This document shows, piece by piece, positions 53,595 through 62,990 of a stretch of 64,000 nt of DNA. Below the pieces are notes generated by a model. It was not told the origin of the DNA and searched no databases. It saw nothing but the letters and a program-made list of their open reading frames with translations. Position 1 is the first letter of the stretch. Every line of letters starts with the position of its first letter. This stretch comes from an uncultured Eubacteriales bacterium (GTDB taxonomy: Bacteria; Bacillota; Clostridia; Oscillospirales; Butyricicoccaceae). A program made the translations under genes and the position numbers. The stretch spans positions 59,763 through 123,762 of the forward strand of contig CAKRRK010000003.1 of NCBI GenBank assembly GCA_934395135.1, in the 5' to 3' direction.

Positions 53595-55016
53595 ATGGGA
53601 ATCATTGACTCACTTAAAGAAACCGGTGCCAGCATTGGTATTAATACGGTTTTAAATTATCTGGAAAAGGATCCGGAAAAGAATCTGCCCAAGATCGTTT
53701 CCTGGCTGAAGCGTTTTGACACCAAGGGAGATTATAAGGGCGTTTATGAGAAGTTGGACGAAATTGCCACCAATCCGGAAAACAACTGGTTTAAGTTTAT
53801 TCAGCGGCTGTATGCGGAAGTGGATACCAATGTGTTCAAAACCATTTTCCGGAACTTTTTGTTGTATTCTGCCATCAAAGGCAACGATGTCGGCAAAAAG
53901 ATTTCAGAAAAAGAAGACTGCAATATTCCCTGGGCGATTTTGCTGGATCCCACCAGCGCCTGCAATCTGCGCTGCACCGGTTGCTGGGCAGCGGAATATG
54001 GCTATCAGTTCAACCTAACCTATGATGAAATTGACAGCATCGTTACGCAGGGCAAGGAACTGGGCACTTACATGTATATATACACCGGCGGTGAACCGCT
54101 CATGCGCAAAAAAGATATTATCAAGTTGTGTGAAAAACACAATGATTGTGTGTTCCTTTGCTTTACAAACGGTACTCTTATTGACGAAGAATTTGCTCAG
54201 GATATGCTGCGGGTTCGCAACTTTGTTCCCTCCATCAGCATTGAGGGCTTTGAGGTGGAAACTGACTCTCGCCGTGGTGAAGGTACCTATCAGGCGATTG
54301 TTCATGCAATGGACATTTTAAAACGGAACAAACTCCCGTTTGGTATTTCCTGCTGCTATACCAAGTTTAACACGCAGACCATTGGCAGCGAGGCATATAT
54401 TGACGACGTTATTAATAAGGGTGCGCTGTTTGCATGGTTCTTTACCTATATGCCGGTTGGCATGGATACTACGACCGATTTGATGGTAACGCCGGAACAG
54501 CGGGAATATATGTATTACCAGCTCCGCAGATTCCGTTCCACCAAGCCGCTGTTTACAATGGACTTCTGGAACGATGGTGAATTTGTAGGCGGGTGCATCG
54601 CCGGCGGCCGCCGCTATCTGCACATCAATGCAAACGGCGATGTGGAGCCATGCGTATTTGCCCATTATTCCGATTCCAATATCCGGGAGAAAACATTGCT
54701 GGAAGCTTATAAATCTCCAATGTTTATGGCGTATCGAAGAAACCAGCCGTTTTCGGATAATATGCTTCGTCCATGCCCGATCCTGGACAATCCTGGCAGA
54801 CTTGAGGAAATGGTCAAATCGGTTGGCGCAAAGTCGACAGACTTTAAGAATCCAGAGGATCCCCAGAACCTCACTAGGAAGTGCTCGGATGTGGCAGGAC
54901 AGTGGAAGCCGGTGGCAGACAACCTTTGGGATTTTGAAAAGGGTAAATCAAAAGGCTATGAAGCATGCTCACAGAGCTGCAGAACCTGCGGCGGGTGTGT
55001 GCAGGCGGATAAATGA
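53595..55016 (+). CDS. Radical SAM protein with extra C-terminal cysteine clusters
   Basis: 473 residues. An approximately 115-residue helical N-terminal region precedes a radical SAM core with CNLRCTGCW (CxxxCxxC cluster ligands, near 125), YIYTGGEPLM and SISIEGF. The C-terminal part has a SPASM-like set (GGCIAGGRRYLHINANGDVEPC, RPCPILDNPG) and a final CSQSCRTCGGC. SPASM-type enzymes modify peptides or carbohydrates by radical chemistry. No precursor peptide or obvious substrate gene is next to it, so the reaction is unknown. AGGAGAAA precedes the ATG, and its own terminator follows. Confidence 0.88.
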   Translation: MGIIDSLKETGASIGINTVLNYLEKDPEKNLPKIVSWLKRFDTKGDYKGVYEKLDEIATNPENNWFKFIQRLYAEVDTNVFKTIFRNFLLYSAIKGNDVGKKISEKEDCNIPWAILLDPTSACNLRCTGCWAAEYGYQFNLTYDEIDSIVTQGKELGTYMYIYTGGEPLMRKKDIIKLCEKHNDCVFLCFTNGTLIDEEFAQDMLRVRNFVPSISIEGFEVETDSRRGEGTYQAIVHAMDILKRNKLPFGISCCYTKFNTQTIGSEAYIDDVINKGALFAWFFTYMPVGMDTTTDLMVTPEQREYMYYQLRRFRSTKPLFTMDFWNDGEFVGGCIAGGRRYLHINANGDVEPCVFAHYSDSNIREKTLLEAYKSPMFMAYRRNQPFSDNMLRPCPILDNPGRLEEMVKSVGAKSTDFKNPEDPQNLTRKCSDVAGQWKPVADNLWDFEKGKSKGYEACSQSCRTCGGCVQADK

Positions 55017-55020
55017 CTCA

Positions 55021-55056
55021 AAAAAGGATCGAAACGCAGTTTCGATCCTTTTGTTT
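55021..55056 (+). terminator. Terminator after radical SAM gene
   Basis: AAAGGATCGAAAC/GTTTCGATCCTTT followed by TGTTTT. Confidence 0.92.
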
Positions 55057-55241
55057 TATGGATAACGATTTTTATCCATCGGCAGTATTTCTGCAATAAA
55101 GACGGGATGGTTTCGGTTTTTGGCAGAAAAGATACTCGTTTTTCTACCAAATGGAATTTTTGGGGAGGAAAGGCTTATACTAAAAACATAGACTTCACTC
55201 CGATACGAAAGGAATAGCATGCGGGAAGGCAGGGAGAAAGT

Positions 55242-56444
55242 GTGAACACAATGAAAAAAATCGGAACGCGGTGTTTTCAGAAAGCCATATTTGCAGCCCA
55301 ATGCATTGCTCCATGGCGTATCCCAAACCAGATTTGGGAGGCCGGCGGCATTCAAAAATGCGCAGACATTCTTGCGGAAAGAAAGTGCAAGGCTGTATTG
55401 ATTGTAACAACAGCCGGCGCTGTGAAACGAGGTATGTTGATCAGACTTACAAAACAGCTGGAGGGGAAAGGCATTCGTTTCGCATTGTTTGACCAAGCGG
55501 CTGAAAATCCAACCGTAGAACACATTGAGGCGGGTTATACACAGTACAGGGTATTTGGGGCGGATAGCTTGATCGCGGTAGGCGGCGGTTCGGTGATTGA
55601 CTGCGCAAAATTGATCGGTGCAAAGGCAGTAAGACCGAACTGGAATGTTGGGCAAATGCGGGGGCTGATGAAGGTACATCGACGCTTGCCGCCTTTGATT
55701 GCTGTTCCGACAACAGCGGGTTCCGGCAGTGAGGGAACCTTGGCCGCGGTAGTAACGGATGAGAAACAGCATGTGAAATATTCTGTCAACGACATATCCC
55801 TGATTCCGCACTATGCAGTGTTTGACGTAAATCTTTTATATACTTTGCCGCAGGATCGAACGGCGCAGACTGGGATGGATGCACTGACGCATGGCGTGGA
55901 AGCATTTCTCGGCCAGAGTGGTACGAAATTCAGCAACCGCTTTGCAAAGCTATCGGTACAGCGTGTTTTTCAGCACTTGCTTTTGGCGTATGAAGTGCCG
56001 GAGAATACAGCAGCAAGGCATGGCATGCAGGAGGCTGCCTTTTATGCCGGGCTTGCCTTTACCAGAGCCTATGTTGGGTATGTCCACGCCCTGTCCCATG
56101 CAGTAGGCGCCTTTTATCATACACCGCATGGACTTGCCAATGCCGTGCTGCTGCCGAAAGTATTGCGTGCATATGGAAGTGCAGTGGAAGGAAAATTGGC
56201 AAAACTTGCAGAGGAGGCTGGCATACGGCATGGAACAGTGCGGCAGAAGGCGGAACAATTTATAGTCGCCATAGAGACGTTGAATGCAAAAATGCACATA
56301 CCGGAAAATTTACCGGAAATCCGCCGCGCGGATATACCGGCGCTGATTTGCCATACGATGCAGGAATGCATACCGCTGTATCCTGTGCCAAAATTTCTGG
56401 ATGAGAAAATTTTAGAAAAAATCTTAAACGATGCAGCAGGATAG
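55242..56444 (+). CDS. Iron-containing alcohol dehydrogenase (second copy)
   Basis: 400 residues. VGGGSVIDCAKLIG, VPTTAGSGSEGT, metal ligands in QTGMDALTHGVEAFL and HALSHAVGAFYHTPHGLANA. Same superfamily as the enzyme at 46524 but clearly different in sequence. Start is GTG 55242 with GGGAGAAA upstream; ATG 55251 also possible. It lies alone between two terminators, next to (and convergent with) the second LacI regulator, so its regulon is not obvious. Confidence 0.93.
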   Translation: MNTMKKIGTRCFQKAIFAAQCIAPWRIPNQIWEAGGIQKCADILAERKCKAVLIVTTAGAVKRGMLIRLTKQLEGKGIRFALFDQAAENPTVEHIEAGYTQYRVFGADSLIAVGGGSVIDCAKLIGAKAVRPNWNVGQMRGLMKVHRRLPPLIAVPTTAGSGSEGTLAAVVTDEKQHVKYSVNDISLIPHYAVFDVNLLYTLPQDRTAQTGMDALTHGVEAFLGQSGTKFSNRFAKLSVQRVFQHLLLAYEVPENTAARHGMQEAAFYAGLAFTRAYVGYVHALSHAVGAFYHTPHGLANAVLLPKVLRAYGSAVEGKLAKLAEEAGIRHGTVRQKAEQFIVAIETLNAKMHIPENLPEIRRADIPALICHTMQECIPLYPVPKFLDEKILEKILNDAAG

Positions 56445-56471
56445 GAATTACGAAATAAGCCTTTCTTGAAA

Positions 56472-56516
56472 AACAAAAGCCCGCACTTACGAATGTAAGT
56501 GCGGGCTTTTGTTAGC
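56472..56516. terminator. Bidirectional terminator
   Basis: Perfect 19-base arms starting AACAAAAGCCCGCACTTAC around a 4-base loop, shared by the convergent dehydrogenase and regulator genes. Confidence 0.95.
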
Positions 56517-56524
56517 AAAAAAGA

Positions 56525-57547
56525 TTATTCATAAGAAATTTTCTTGCAGCTTTGTCCAATTTGCAGAGTAACATCGCAGATTTCAGAAACCGGGGCAGGA
56601 ACTTTGCTGGAATGCAAAATGAGATCGAACGCGGCCTGCGCCATCGCGCGAATATCCAGCTTCACAGAAGTGATGGAAGGGGAAAAGAAAACACGATCAA
56701 TAGCATCGACTCCGCAAAGGGAGATATCATCTGGTATGCTTACCTTCCAATCGCTGGCCCGGACCGCAAAACTGTGCGCGACCTGGTCGTTTACGGCAAT
56801 CACTGCCGTCGGCTTTTCTGACATGGTATAGAAATAGTCAAAACCATCCATTCCGCTTTGTACATAGGAATTCCCCACAAAAATATATTCCTCCGGCACC
56901 TCTAAGTGGAGGCGATTCATATTGGAAATAAAATGCGCCTTTCGTTCCTCGGTGCAAAGAGCGTTGGATTGTGCACCAACAAACCCGATTTTTTTATGAT
57001 TTAAGCGATGCAAATAGTCTGTCAGCAACCGCAGTGCTTTATCGTCATCGGGTTTTACGGTATAGCAGGGATGGTTTTTGTGATGCTGGCAATCAATAAA
57101 GACGACAGGAATTTGGGAATAATCATTTTCTAAAAAGCTATAATCGTTGTAAAAATCGGAGGTGTATATGATCCCCGCACAACGAGCGCTTTTACAAAAA
57201 TCGTAATATTTTCGCTCGCGCTCCAGTTGGTTTTCGATGTCGCACACAATTAAAATGTAATTATTATTCAAGGCAATGGTGTTGAGCTCATAAATCAGAC
57301 GGGTATAGAACGGATTCTGAATGTCATAAATATAAATTGCGATAATATTGGAAGTACCGGTATATAGATTTTTTGAAAACTGATTTGGGATGTAACCGTA
57401 TTGTTGAATGATGGCATTGACTCGTTCGCATGTCTTTTTGGAGATTGTTTCCGGGGAGTTAATGACCCTGGATACAGTAGAGGGAGAAACGCCGGCTAGT
57501 TTGGCAATATCTCGAATGCCGAGAAATTTTTTATCTTTGCTGTTCAA
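56525..57547 (-). CDS. LacI-family transcriptional regulator (module 2)
   Basis: 340 residues. HTH at about 9-31 (IRDIAKLAGVSPSTVSRVIN, hinge YGYIPNQFSK) and a sugar-binding effector domain. TTG start at 57547 with GGGGTG 6 bases upstream. It is divergent from the second importer operon and very similar in layout and sequence to the regulator at 3381-4391 (for example VCDIENQLERERKYYDFC here against ICDVEDSLEREQKYFEYC there). It probably represses the importer through AAAC-WW-GTTGC operators. Confidence 0.93.
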   Translation of the reverse strand: MNSKDKKFLGIRDIAKLAGVSPSTVSRVINSPETISKKTCERVNAIIQQYGYIPNQFSKNLYTGTSNIIAIYIYDIQNPFYTRLIYELNTIALNNNYILIVCDIENQLERERKYYDFCKSARCAGIIYTSDFYNDYSFLENDYSQIPVVFIDCQHHKNHPCYTVKPDDDKALRLLTDYLHRLNHKKIGFVGAQSNALCTEERKAHFISNMNRLHLEVPEEYIFVGNSYVQSGMDGFDYFYTMSEKPTAVIAVNDQVAHSFAVRASDWKVSIPDDISLCGVDAIDRVFFSPSITSVKLDIRAMAQAAFDLILHSSKVPAPVSEICDVTLQIGQSCKKISYE

Positions 57548-57566
57548 ATTGAATCACCCCACAAAA

Positions 57567-57580
57567 CGAAACTTGTTGCG
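57567..57580 (+). promoter_or_regulatory. LacI operator candidate in the module 2 lacI leader
   Basis: ACGAAACTTGTTGCG matches AAAC-TT-GTTGC, the central TT replacing AA of the other two copies. It lies 20 bases upstream of the lacI start and could give autoregulation. Confidence 0.5.
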
Positions 57581-57590
57581 TTCCTATGAG

Positions 57591-57615
57591 TTCCTGCAAA
57601 TAGTATTTGCAGGAA
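57591..57615. repeat. Perfect 12-base palindrome upstream of the module 2 lacI gene
   Basis: TTCCTGCAAATA, a single central G, then TATTTGCAGGAA. On the plus strand TATTTTTTGTTT follows, so it could also fold as a terminator-type hairpin. Confidence 0.7.
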
Positions 57616-57951
57616 TATTTTTTGTTTAGGATTACAACGGTTATCGTATAAAATAAGCAATATTTTCCAATGGAGAAGAGGGATTTGTTGCGATAGAAGA
57701 AGAAACAGATAAAAATAATAGAAAAAAGCATTGTCTGCTGCGTAAATTTTTAATATGGAATAAAACTTAATTTGTCTTAATTATAGTCCATAAGGGATAA
57801 AATTACAAGAAAAAGTTCATAAAATTCTGAAAAAATAAAAAACAGGGGTATATAGAATGTCTAAATTTAGAAAAAACATTTATATACGTCGTTAGTGAAA
57901 ATACAGCTTGGAGAAAAAATCGTTTAAACAATATATTTCTACAATCAAAAT

Positions 57952-57963
57952 AAACAAGTTGCA
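57952..57963 (+). promoter_or_regulatory. LacI operator candidate, distal (module 2)
   Basis: AAACAAGTTGCA, identical to the proximal copy 141 bases downstream. The surrounding 57620-58050 is very AT-rich and holds no gene. Confidence 0.65.
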
Positions 57964-58049
57964 CAAAAACAAAACAATAAAATTTACAATGAATTAAAAA
58001 TATTGTAAAAATGACTAAAATAAAAAAATAATTAAGTGATAATTTCCTA

Positions 58050-58079
58050 TTGATTTAAAAATAATGTCTGCAGTATACT
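58050..58079 (+). promoter_or_regulatory. Promoter of the module 2 importer operon
   Basis: TTGATT, an 18-base spacer and TATACT (58074-58079), with the predicted start near 58086. Confidence 0.65.
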
Positions 58080-58092
58080 TAAAATACGAATT

Positions 58093-58104
58093 AAACAAGT
58101 TGCA
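58093..58104 (+). promoter_or_regulatory. LacI operator candidate, proximal (module 2)
   Basis: AAACAAGTTGCA at about +7 to +19 of the predicted transcript, the same position as O2 in module 1. Confidence 0.7.
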
Positions 58105-58135
58105 TAAGGATAATCGACGAGAGGAGGATAAGGAT

Positions 58136-59623
58136 TTGGAATATTTGGTTGAGATGAAGGACATTTCAAAAAGCTTTCCAGGGGTAAAGGCGCTGGATCA
58201 TGTGCGTTTGAATTTAAATAGCGGAGAAGTTTTGGCACTGATCGGTGAGAATGGCGCGGGAAAGTCTACCTTGATGAAAATTTTAACCGGTATTTATAAA
58301 AAGGATGGCGGCACAATTTGTATTAGGGGGCGGGAAGTGGAAATAAATTCCCCGAAAGATGCGCAAGCCCTTGAAATCGGTATGATTCATCAGGAATTGA
58401 ATCTGATTCCACAGCTTACAGTAGCGGAAAATATTTTTATCGGCTGCGAGCCAAGGAAAGGCGTATTTTTGGACAAGAAAAAAGCCATTGAGGAAACAAG
58501 AAAACTGCTTTCTTCGATGCATCTGGAAATTGATCCGGAGGCAAAAATATGTTCTTTGACGGTTGCAAAACAACAAATGGTAGAAATTGCCCGAGCAGTC
58601 TACTTTAACAATAGAATTATTATTATGGATGAACCCACAGCAGCGCTGACGGCTGCAGAAATTGAAGAATTATTTAAGATTATCGGAAAACTGCGGAACG
58701 ATGGACATGGAATTATTTATATTTCGCACCGTATGGAGGAATTGATGGAGATATCCGATCGTATTACCGTGATGCGGGATGGCCAATATGTGGGAACGGA
58801 GCAAACTGCCGAGACCACCATTGAAACGATTATTAACATGATGGTTGGGCGCACCATTTATGAGCAGCATAAAAATGAAAGCGCTGTGCTGAAGGATGCA
58901 AAAACCATTTTGGAGGTAAAAAACCTTACGGCAAATAATGTAAAAAATGTTTCCTTTTCTTTGCGGCAAGGTGAAATTTTAGGATTTGCCGGGCTAATGG
59001 GCGCGGGACGAACGGAAACGATGCGGGCATTGTTCGGCGCGGATCCTGTTATAAAAGGAGAGATCATCCTTCGGGGCAAGAAAGTTTCTATTCAATCGCC
59101 GCAGGATGCAGTGCGAATGGGAATTGGGTATCTTTCGGAAGATCGAAAAAATTTCGGTCTGGCTTTGGGGCTTTCTGTGAAAGCCAACACCGTTCTTGCC
59201 TGTCTTGAAAATTATACGAGATTCGGTATTGTAAACGATCGGAAGGCAGAAGAAACTACAAAAGAATATATCCAAAAAATTAATATTAAGACGCCAAGTA
59301 CAGCGCAGCTGGTAAAAAACCTTTCGGGAGGCAACCAGCAAAAAATTGTGGTAGCCAAGTGGCTGGCCAGGGATTGCGACATTTTGATTTTTGATGAGCC
59401 GACTCGTGGGATTGATGTAGGCGCCAAAAGTGAAATCTATAAATTAATGAATCATTTGGTAGAGGAAGGAAAGTCAATCATTATGATTTCCTCTGAATTG
59501 CCAGAGTTGTTGCGGCTGAGCGATCGCGTTCTGGTAATGTGCGAAGGACGTATTACAGGAGAACTTTCTATCGGCGAGGCAACCCAGGAAAAAATTATGA
59601 TGTTTGCAACAATGACAAAGTGA
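58136..59623 (+). CDS. Ribose-type ABC importer, duplicated ATPase subunit (module 2)
   Basis: 495 residues from TTG 58136, which has GAGGAGG 8 bases upstream; ATG 58064 lies upstream of the predicted transcription start and has no ribosome site. First domain: Walker A GENGAGKST, LTVAKQQMVEIARA, IIMDEPTAALT. Second domain: degenerate P-loop GLMGAGRTE, LSGGNQQKIVVAKWLA, FDEPTRGIDVGAK. Same family as 5799-7310. Drives import of the module 2 solute. Confidence 0.94.
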   Translation: MEYLVEMKDISKSFPGVKALDHVRLNLNSGEVLALIGENGAGKSTLMKILTGIYKKDGGTICIRGREVEINSPKDAQALEIGMIHQELNLIPQLTVAENIFIGCEPRKGVFLDKKKAIEETRKLLSSMHLEIDPEAKICSLTVAKQQMVEIARAVYFNNRIIIMDEPTAALTAAEIEELFKIIGKLRNDGHGIIYISHRMEELMEISDRITVMRDGQYVGTEQTAETTIETIINMMVGRTIYEQHKNESAVLKDAKTILEVKNLTANNVKNVSFSLRQGEILGFAGLMGAGRTETMRALFGADPVIKGEIILRGKKVSIQSPQDAVRMGIGYLSEDRKNFGLALGLSVKANTVLACLENYTRFGIVNDRKAEETTKEYIQKINIKTPSTAQLVKNLSGGNQQKIVVAKWLARDCDILIFDEPTRGIDVGAKSEIYKLMNHLVEEGKSIIMISSELPELLRLSDRVLVMCEGRITGELSIGEATQEKIMMFATMTK

Positions 59624-59633
59624 GGTAGGAATA

Positions 59634-60611
59634 ATGAGTAAATTAACCAAAAAGAGAAAGTTTTATGCTTTGGAAAAACTGTTAGCCTTGGCTGTATTGG
59701 TACTTCTGTACATATTTTTCAGTATTTTTGGGGAAAATTTCTTTTCTTCCGGCGCATTGGTAAATATTTTGGATTCATGTTATTATATCGGATTTATGGC
59801 AATTGGCACAACCTTTGTTATTATTACAGGCGGTATCGATTTGTCCATTGGGACAAATCTGATTTGTTCCGCGATGTTTGGCGGTGCAGCGTATAATCTT
59901 TGGGGATGGAGCATAGAGGCGTCGCTGATTTTAGCAGTAATCGTGGGGACTTTGATTGGCGTATTGAACGGATATTTAATTGCACATATCAAGCTGCCGC
60001 CTTTTATTGCAACTCTCGGGACACAGATGATGACCATGGGGCTTGGCGCGATTATCACAAAAGTTATGACGATGCGTTATCCCACCGTTGGATCGGAAGA
60101 TGCCTGGTTTAAATCTGTATTTTATAAGTACAACGGATTTCCAACCGGAATTTTATGGCTAATCGGTTTCTTCATCCTCGGGCTTATCCTGCTGAATAAG
60201 ACCCGATTCGGCCGCTATACTTTTGCCATTGGATCCGGCAGGGAAGTTGCGCGCTTATCTGGTATCAATGTAAAACGGTATGAGCTTTTAATCTATACCC
60301 TATGCGGCTTTTTTGCAGGGCTTGGCGCCATTTTTTATGCGGCGGCCTATACCTCTATTATTCCCAGCACAGGCAATGGCTTCGAATTACTGGCCATTGC
60401 GGGCGTGGTGATCGGAGGAACATCTATGTCCGGCGGGACTGGTTCTTTATCCGGTACGATGATCGGTGTATTGGTTATGGCAGTGTTAAAACAGGGTTTA
60501 ATGTCAATGGGGCTGCAGGGGCAGTGGCAGAATCTCTTTACGGGAATCGTTGTAATTTTAGCGGTAATGTTGGATATTCAGAGGACAACCAAACAGAAAA
60601 AGGCAGGATAA
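59634..60611 (+). CDS. Ribose-type ABC importer, permease (module 2)
   Basis: 325 residues, RbsC family: TTFVIITGGIDLSIGTN, HIKLPPFIATLGTQMM, FAIGSGREVARLSGINVKRYE and IAGVVIGGTSMSGGTGSLSG. About eight to ten membrane segments. 10 bases after the ATPase gene. Sequence differs well from the module 1 permease, in keeping with a different solute. Confidence 0.94.
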   Translation: MSKLTKKRKFYALEKLLALAVLVLLYIFFSIFGENFFSSGALVNILDSCYYIGFMAIGTTFVIITGGIDLSIGTNLICSAMFGGAAYNLWGWSIEASLILAVIVGTLIGVLNGYLIAHIKLPPFIATLGTQMMTMGLGAIITKVMTMRYPTVGSEDAWFKSVFYKYNGFPTGILWLIGFFILGLILLNKTRFGRYTFAIGSGREVARLSGINVKRYELLIYTLCGFFAGLGAIFYAAAYTSIIPSTGNGFELLAIAGVVIGGTSMSGGTGSLSGTMIGVLVMAVLKQGLMSMGLQGQWQNLFTGIVVILAVMLDIQRTTKQKKAG

Positions 60612-60699
60612 AAAGAAAAGCGAAGAAAGGAGGAACGGGTAAAAGCGGATTTTTCAATGCAGGAAACAGAAATAGAAACAAGATTTGGGAGGAATTGTT

Positions 60700-61836
60700 A
60701 TGAAAAATTTGAAAAAGTGGATAGCAATTTTATTATCTCTTGCAATGGTACTTGCAATGTTCGCAGGCTGTGGCCAAGATGGAACGCAGACACCGGCAAG
60801 TGACGGCGCAGAGCCGGGAAACGCAGATGCTGCCTCTGGTGATATTTATATTCCGGTCATTGCAAAAGGCTTCCAGCATCAGTTCTGGCAGAATGTTGGA
60901 AAGGGAGCAGAAGCTGCTGCGCAGGAACTTGGCGTTACAATTAATTTTATGGGCCCTACCTCAGAGTCCGAAATTGCTGCGCAGTTGGATATGATCAGTG
61001 CAGAATTGAATAAAAATCCCAGTGCTATATGCCTCGCGGCGCTGGATTCCGAAGCGGTGACGTCACAATTGCTGCAGGCGCAGGAAAATGGCATTCCGGT
61101 AATCGGATTTGATTCTGGGGTGCCGAATGCGCCGGAAGGTACCATTGCCGCGACCGCTGCAACAAACAGCTATGAAGGAGCGGCAATGGCCGCAGAAAAA
61201 ATGTTTGAGGCGGAGCAGTTTGCTGAAAATTTAAAAAAGGCGACGGCAGATCATCCGGTTCTGATTTCCGTACAGGCGCAGGATGTAACATCTTCCTCGA
61301 TTGTGGCAAGAACTACAGGATTCTGCGACAAAATGAAGGAATTGTGTGAAACGGTCTTCCCGGGTGGCGTTGCGATCACAGGATTTGATAAGTTTAACCA
61401 GGAATGCGCCGGCGATATGGTTGTGGAAATCAATATCACCATTCCGCCGACAACAAGCACGGCAGACTCTCAGAGCGCGATGCAGGCGGTGCTGCAAAAA
61501 TCAAATCTCATTGCGATTTTTGGAACAGACGAAGGAAAGTCAAATGCAGTATTGGCGGCAACTTCCGACGGACAGGATTTGGACAGAGAGAATGGAAAGT
61601 ACAAAGATGTCATTTTTGTCGGTTTTGATGCAGGTTCTACACAAAAACAAGCCGTAAGAAATCAATGGATTTATGGTTCTGTAGCACAGGATTCGTTCCA
61701 GATTGGTTATCAGGCGGTGGATTTGGCTGTGAAGGCGATTTCTGGTGAAACGGTGTCCGATATTGATACGGGTTGCGTGTTCTATACGCATGAAAATATC
61801 GATGATCCGGAAATAGCAGACTTGCTGTACGATTAA
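60700..61836 (+). CDS. Sugar-type ABC substrate-binding lipoprotein (module 2)
   Basis: 378 residues from ATG 60700 (GGGAGG upstream). Lipobox FAGC (Cys24), short acidic linker, then a Peripla_BP_4 fold: YIPVIAKGFQHQFWQNVGKGAEAAA, AICLAALDSEAV, GIPVIGFDSGVPN, FGTDEGKSNAV and IFVGFDAGS. More insertions than the module 1 protein (such as NITIPPTTSTADSQ). It delivers an unknown sugar, polyol or related solute to the permease. Confidence 0.94.
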   Translation: MKNLKKWIAILLSLAMVLAMFAGCGQDGTQTPASDGAEPGNADAASGDIYIPVIAKGFQHQFWQNVGKGAEAAAQELGVTINFMGPTSESEIAAQLDMISAELNKNPSAICLAALDSEAVTSQLLQAQENGIPVIGFDSGVPNAPEGTIAATAATNSYEGAAMAAEKMFEAEQFAENLKKATADHPVLISVQAQDVTSSSIVARTTGFCDKMKELCETVFPGGVAITGFDKFNQECAGDMVVEINITIPPTTSTADSQSAMQAVLQKSNLIAIFGTDEGKSNAVLAATSDGQDLDRENGKYKDVIFVGFDAGSTQKQAVRNQWIYGSVAQDSFQIGYQAVDLAVKAISGETVSDIDTGCVFYTHENIDDPEIADLLYD

Positions 61837-61850
61837 AGAAAGTGCTGTAT

Positions 61851-61877
61851 GGCCTGTCTTTTTAGGCAGGCCATAGT
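61851..61877 (+). terminator. Weak hairpin between binding-protein and dehydrogenase genes
   Basis: ATGGCCTG/CAGGCCAT with a T-rich loop and no downstream T-run. It may allow partial readthrough so that the binding protein is made in excess. Confidence 0.45.
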
Positions 61878-61943
61878 ATTAAAAGGAAATCGAATTAGGT
61901 TTTTGACATATGATAGAATCGTTGGAATAACAGGAGGAAAACA

Positions 61944-62981
61944 ATGAGAAGTACTATGATGGATGCGGTTGTCTTTGAAGGAGAAGGCCGCTCGGAATTT
62001 GTGAAAAAACCGGTTCCGGAAATAAAAAAAGGTTCGGACGTGTTGATCCGCATTGAGATTGTCAGTATTTGCGGCAGTGATTTGCATGCCTTGTCCGTAC
62101 CGCCGGCGTTTCCTGCGAAACCAGGGGTTATTTTAGGGCATGAGCTGGTTGGCATTGTGGAAGAAATCGGCACAGATGTAGCATCTGTTGCCGTTGGTGA
62201 TCGGGTCATCTTGGATCCGAATGTACCATGCGGCAGTTGCTACTATTGCAAGTGTGGAAAACCCAATATGTGTGAAAATATACAGGCATTGGGCTTTGAT
62301 ATTGATGGAGCATTTGCACAGTATGTTATTTGTCCAGAAAGTCTTATGATGAAGATTTCCAAAGAGATTCCGCTGGAGCGGGCAATGTTCGCGGAACCTA
62401 TGAATTGTGTTTACGGGGCAATCAAAAAAATCAGACTGTTGGCGGGGGAAACTGTGTTGGTATTAGGAGCTGGTCCCATCGGGCTACTGTTTGCACAGCT
62501 GCTGAAAGCCAATGGCGCAGGAAAAATATTTGTTTCTGAAGTGTCGCCATTCCGACAGGAGTTTGCCAGGAAGGTCGGCGTGACAGAGGTCTTTGATCCC
62601 ACGAAACAGAATTTACAAGAGGAAATTTATAAGGCGACGGATGGGCATGGTGTAAACGTAACAGTGGATGCAGCAGGTTCTTTGATTGTTGATGCGATAA
62701 ACTGCACCGGCCGCGGTGGACGCATTGTTATTTTTGGCGTTAATTTTTCCAAGCAGCAGACAATTTCCCAAAGCCAACTTGTGATGAAAGAATTAAGTGT
62801 ATTTGGAAACTATATTGGAGATTTTACCATACCAGATGTGGCTACAGTATTGGAAAATGAATTGATAAAACCGGAGATACTAATTACCCATAAATTGCCG
62901 CTGCGCAAAATACAGGACGGATTGGATGATATGCGGCAGGGTAAGGCGATGAAAGTCGCGCTTTATCCATGGAAAGAATAG
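61944..62981 (+). CDS. Zinc-dependent alcohol/polyol dehydrogenase (MDR family)
   Basis: 345 residues, medium-chain dehydrogenase of the sorbitol/threonine dehydrogenase type. Catalytic zinc ligands in ICGSDLHAL and GHELVGIVEE, structural zinc cysteines in CGSCYYCKCGKPNMC, NAD motif VLGAGPIGLLFAQLL and a C-terminal KVALYPWKE. Oxidises a secondary hydroxyl of a polyol or sugar-like substrate, very likely the solute imported by the preceding transporter. AGGAGGAAAACA precedes the ATG. Confidence 0.93.
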   Translation: MRSTMMDAVVFEGEGRSEFVKKPVPEIKKGSDVLIRIEIVSICGSDLHALSVPPAFPAKPGVILGHELVGIVEEIGTDVASVAVGDRVILDPNVPCGSCYYCKCGKPNMCENIQALGFDIDGAFAQYVICPESLMMKISKEIPLERAMFAEPMNCVYGAIKKIRLLAGETVLVLGAGPIGLLFAQLLKANGAGKIFVSEVSPFRQEFARKVGVTEVFDPTKQNLQEEIYKATDGHGVNVTVDAAGSLIVDAINCTGRGGRIVIFGVNFSKQQTISQSQLVMKELSVFGNYIGDFTIPDVATVLENELIKPEILITHKLPLRKIQDGLDDMRQGKAMKVALYPWKE

Positions 62982-62990
62982 AAAGGAGCT

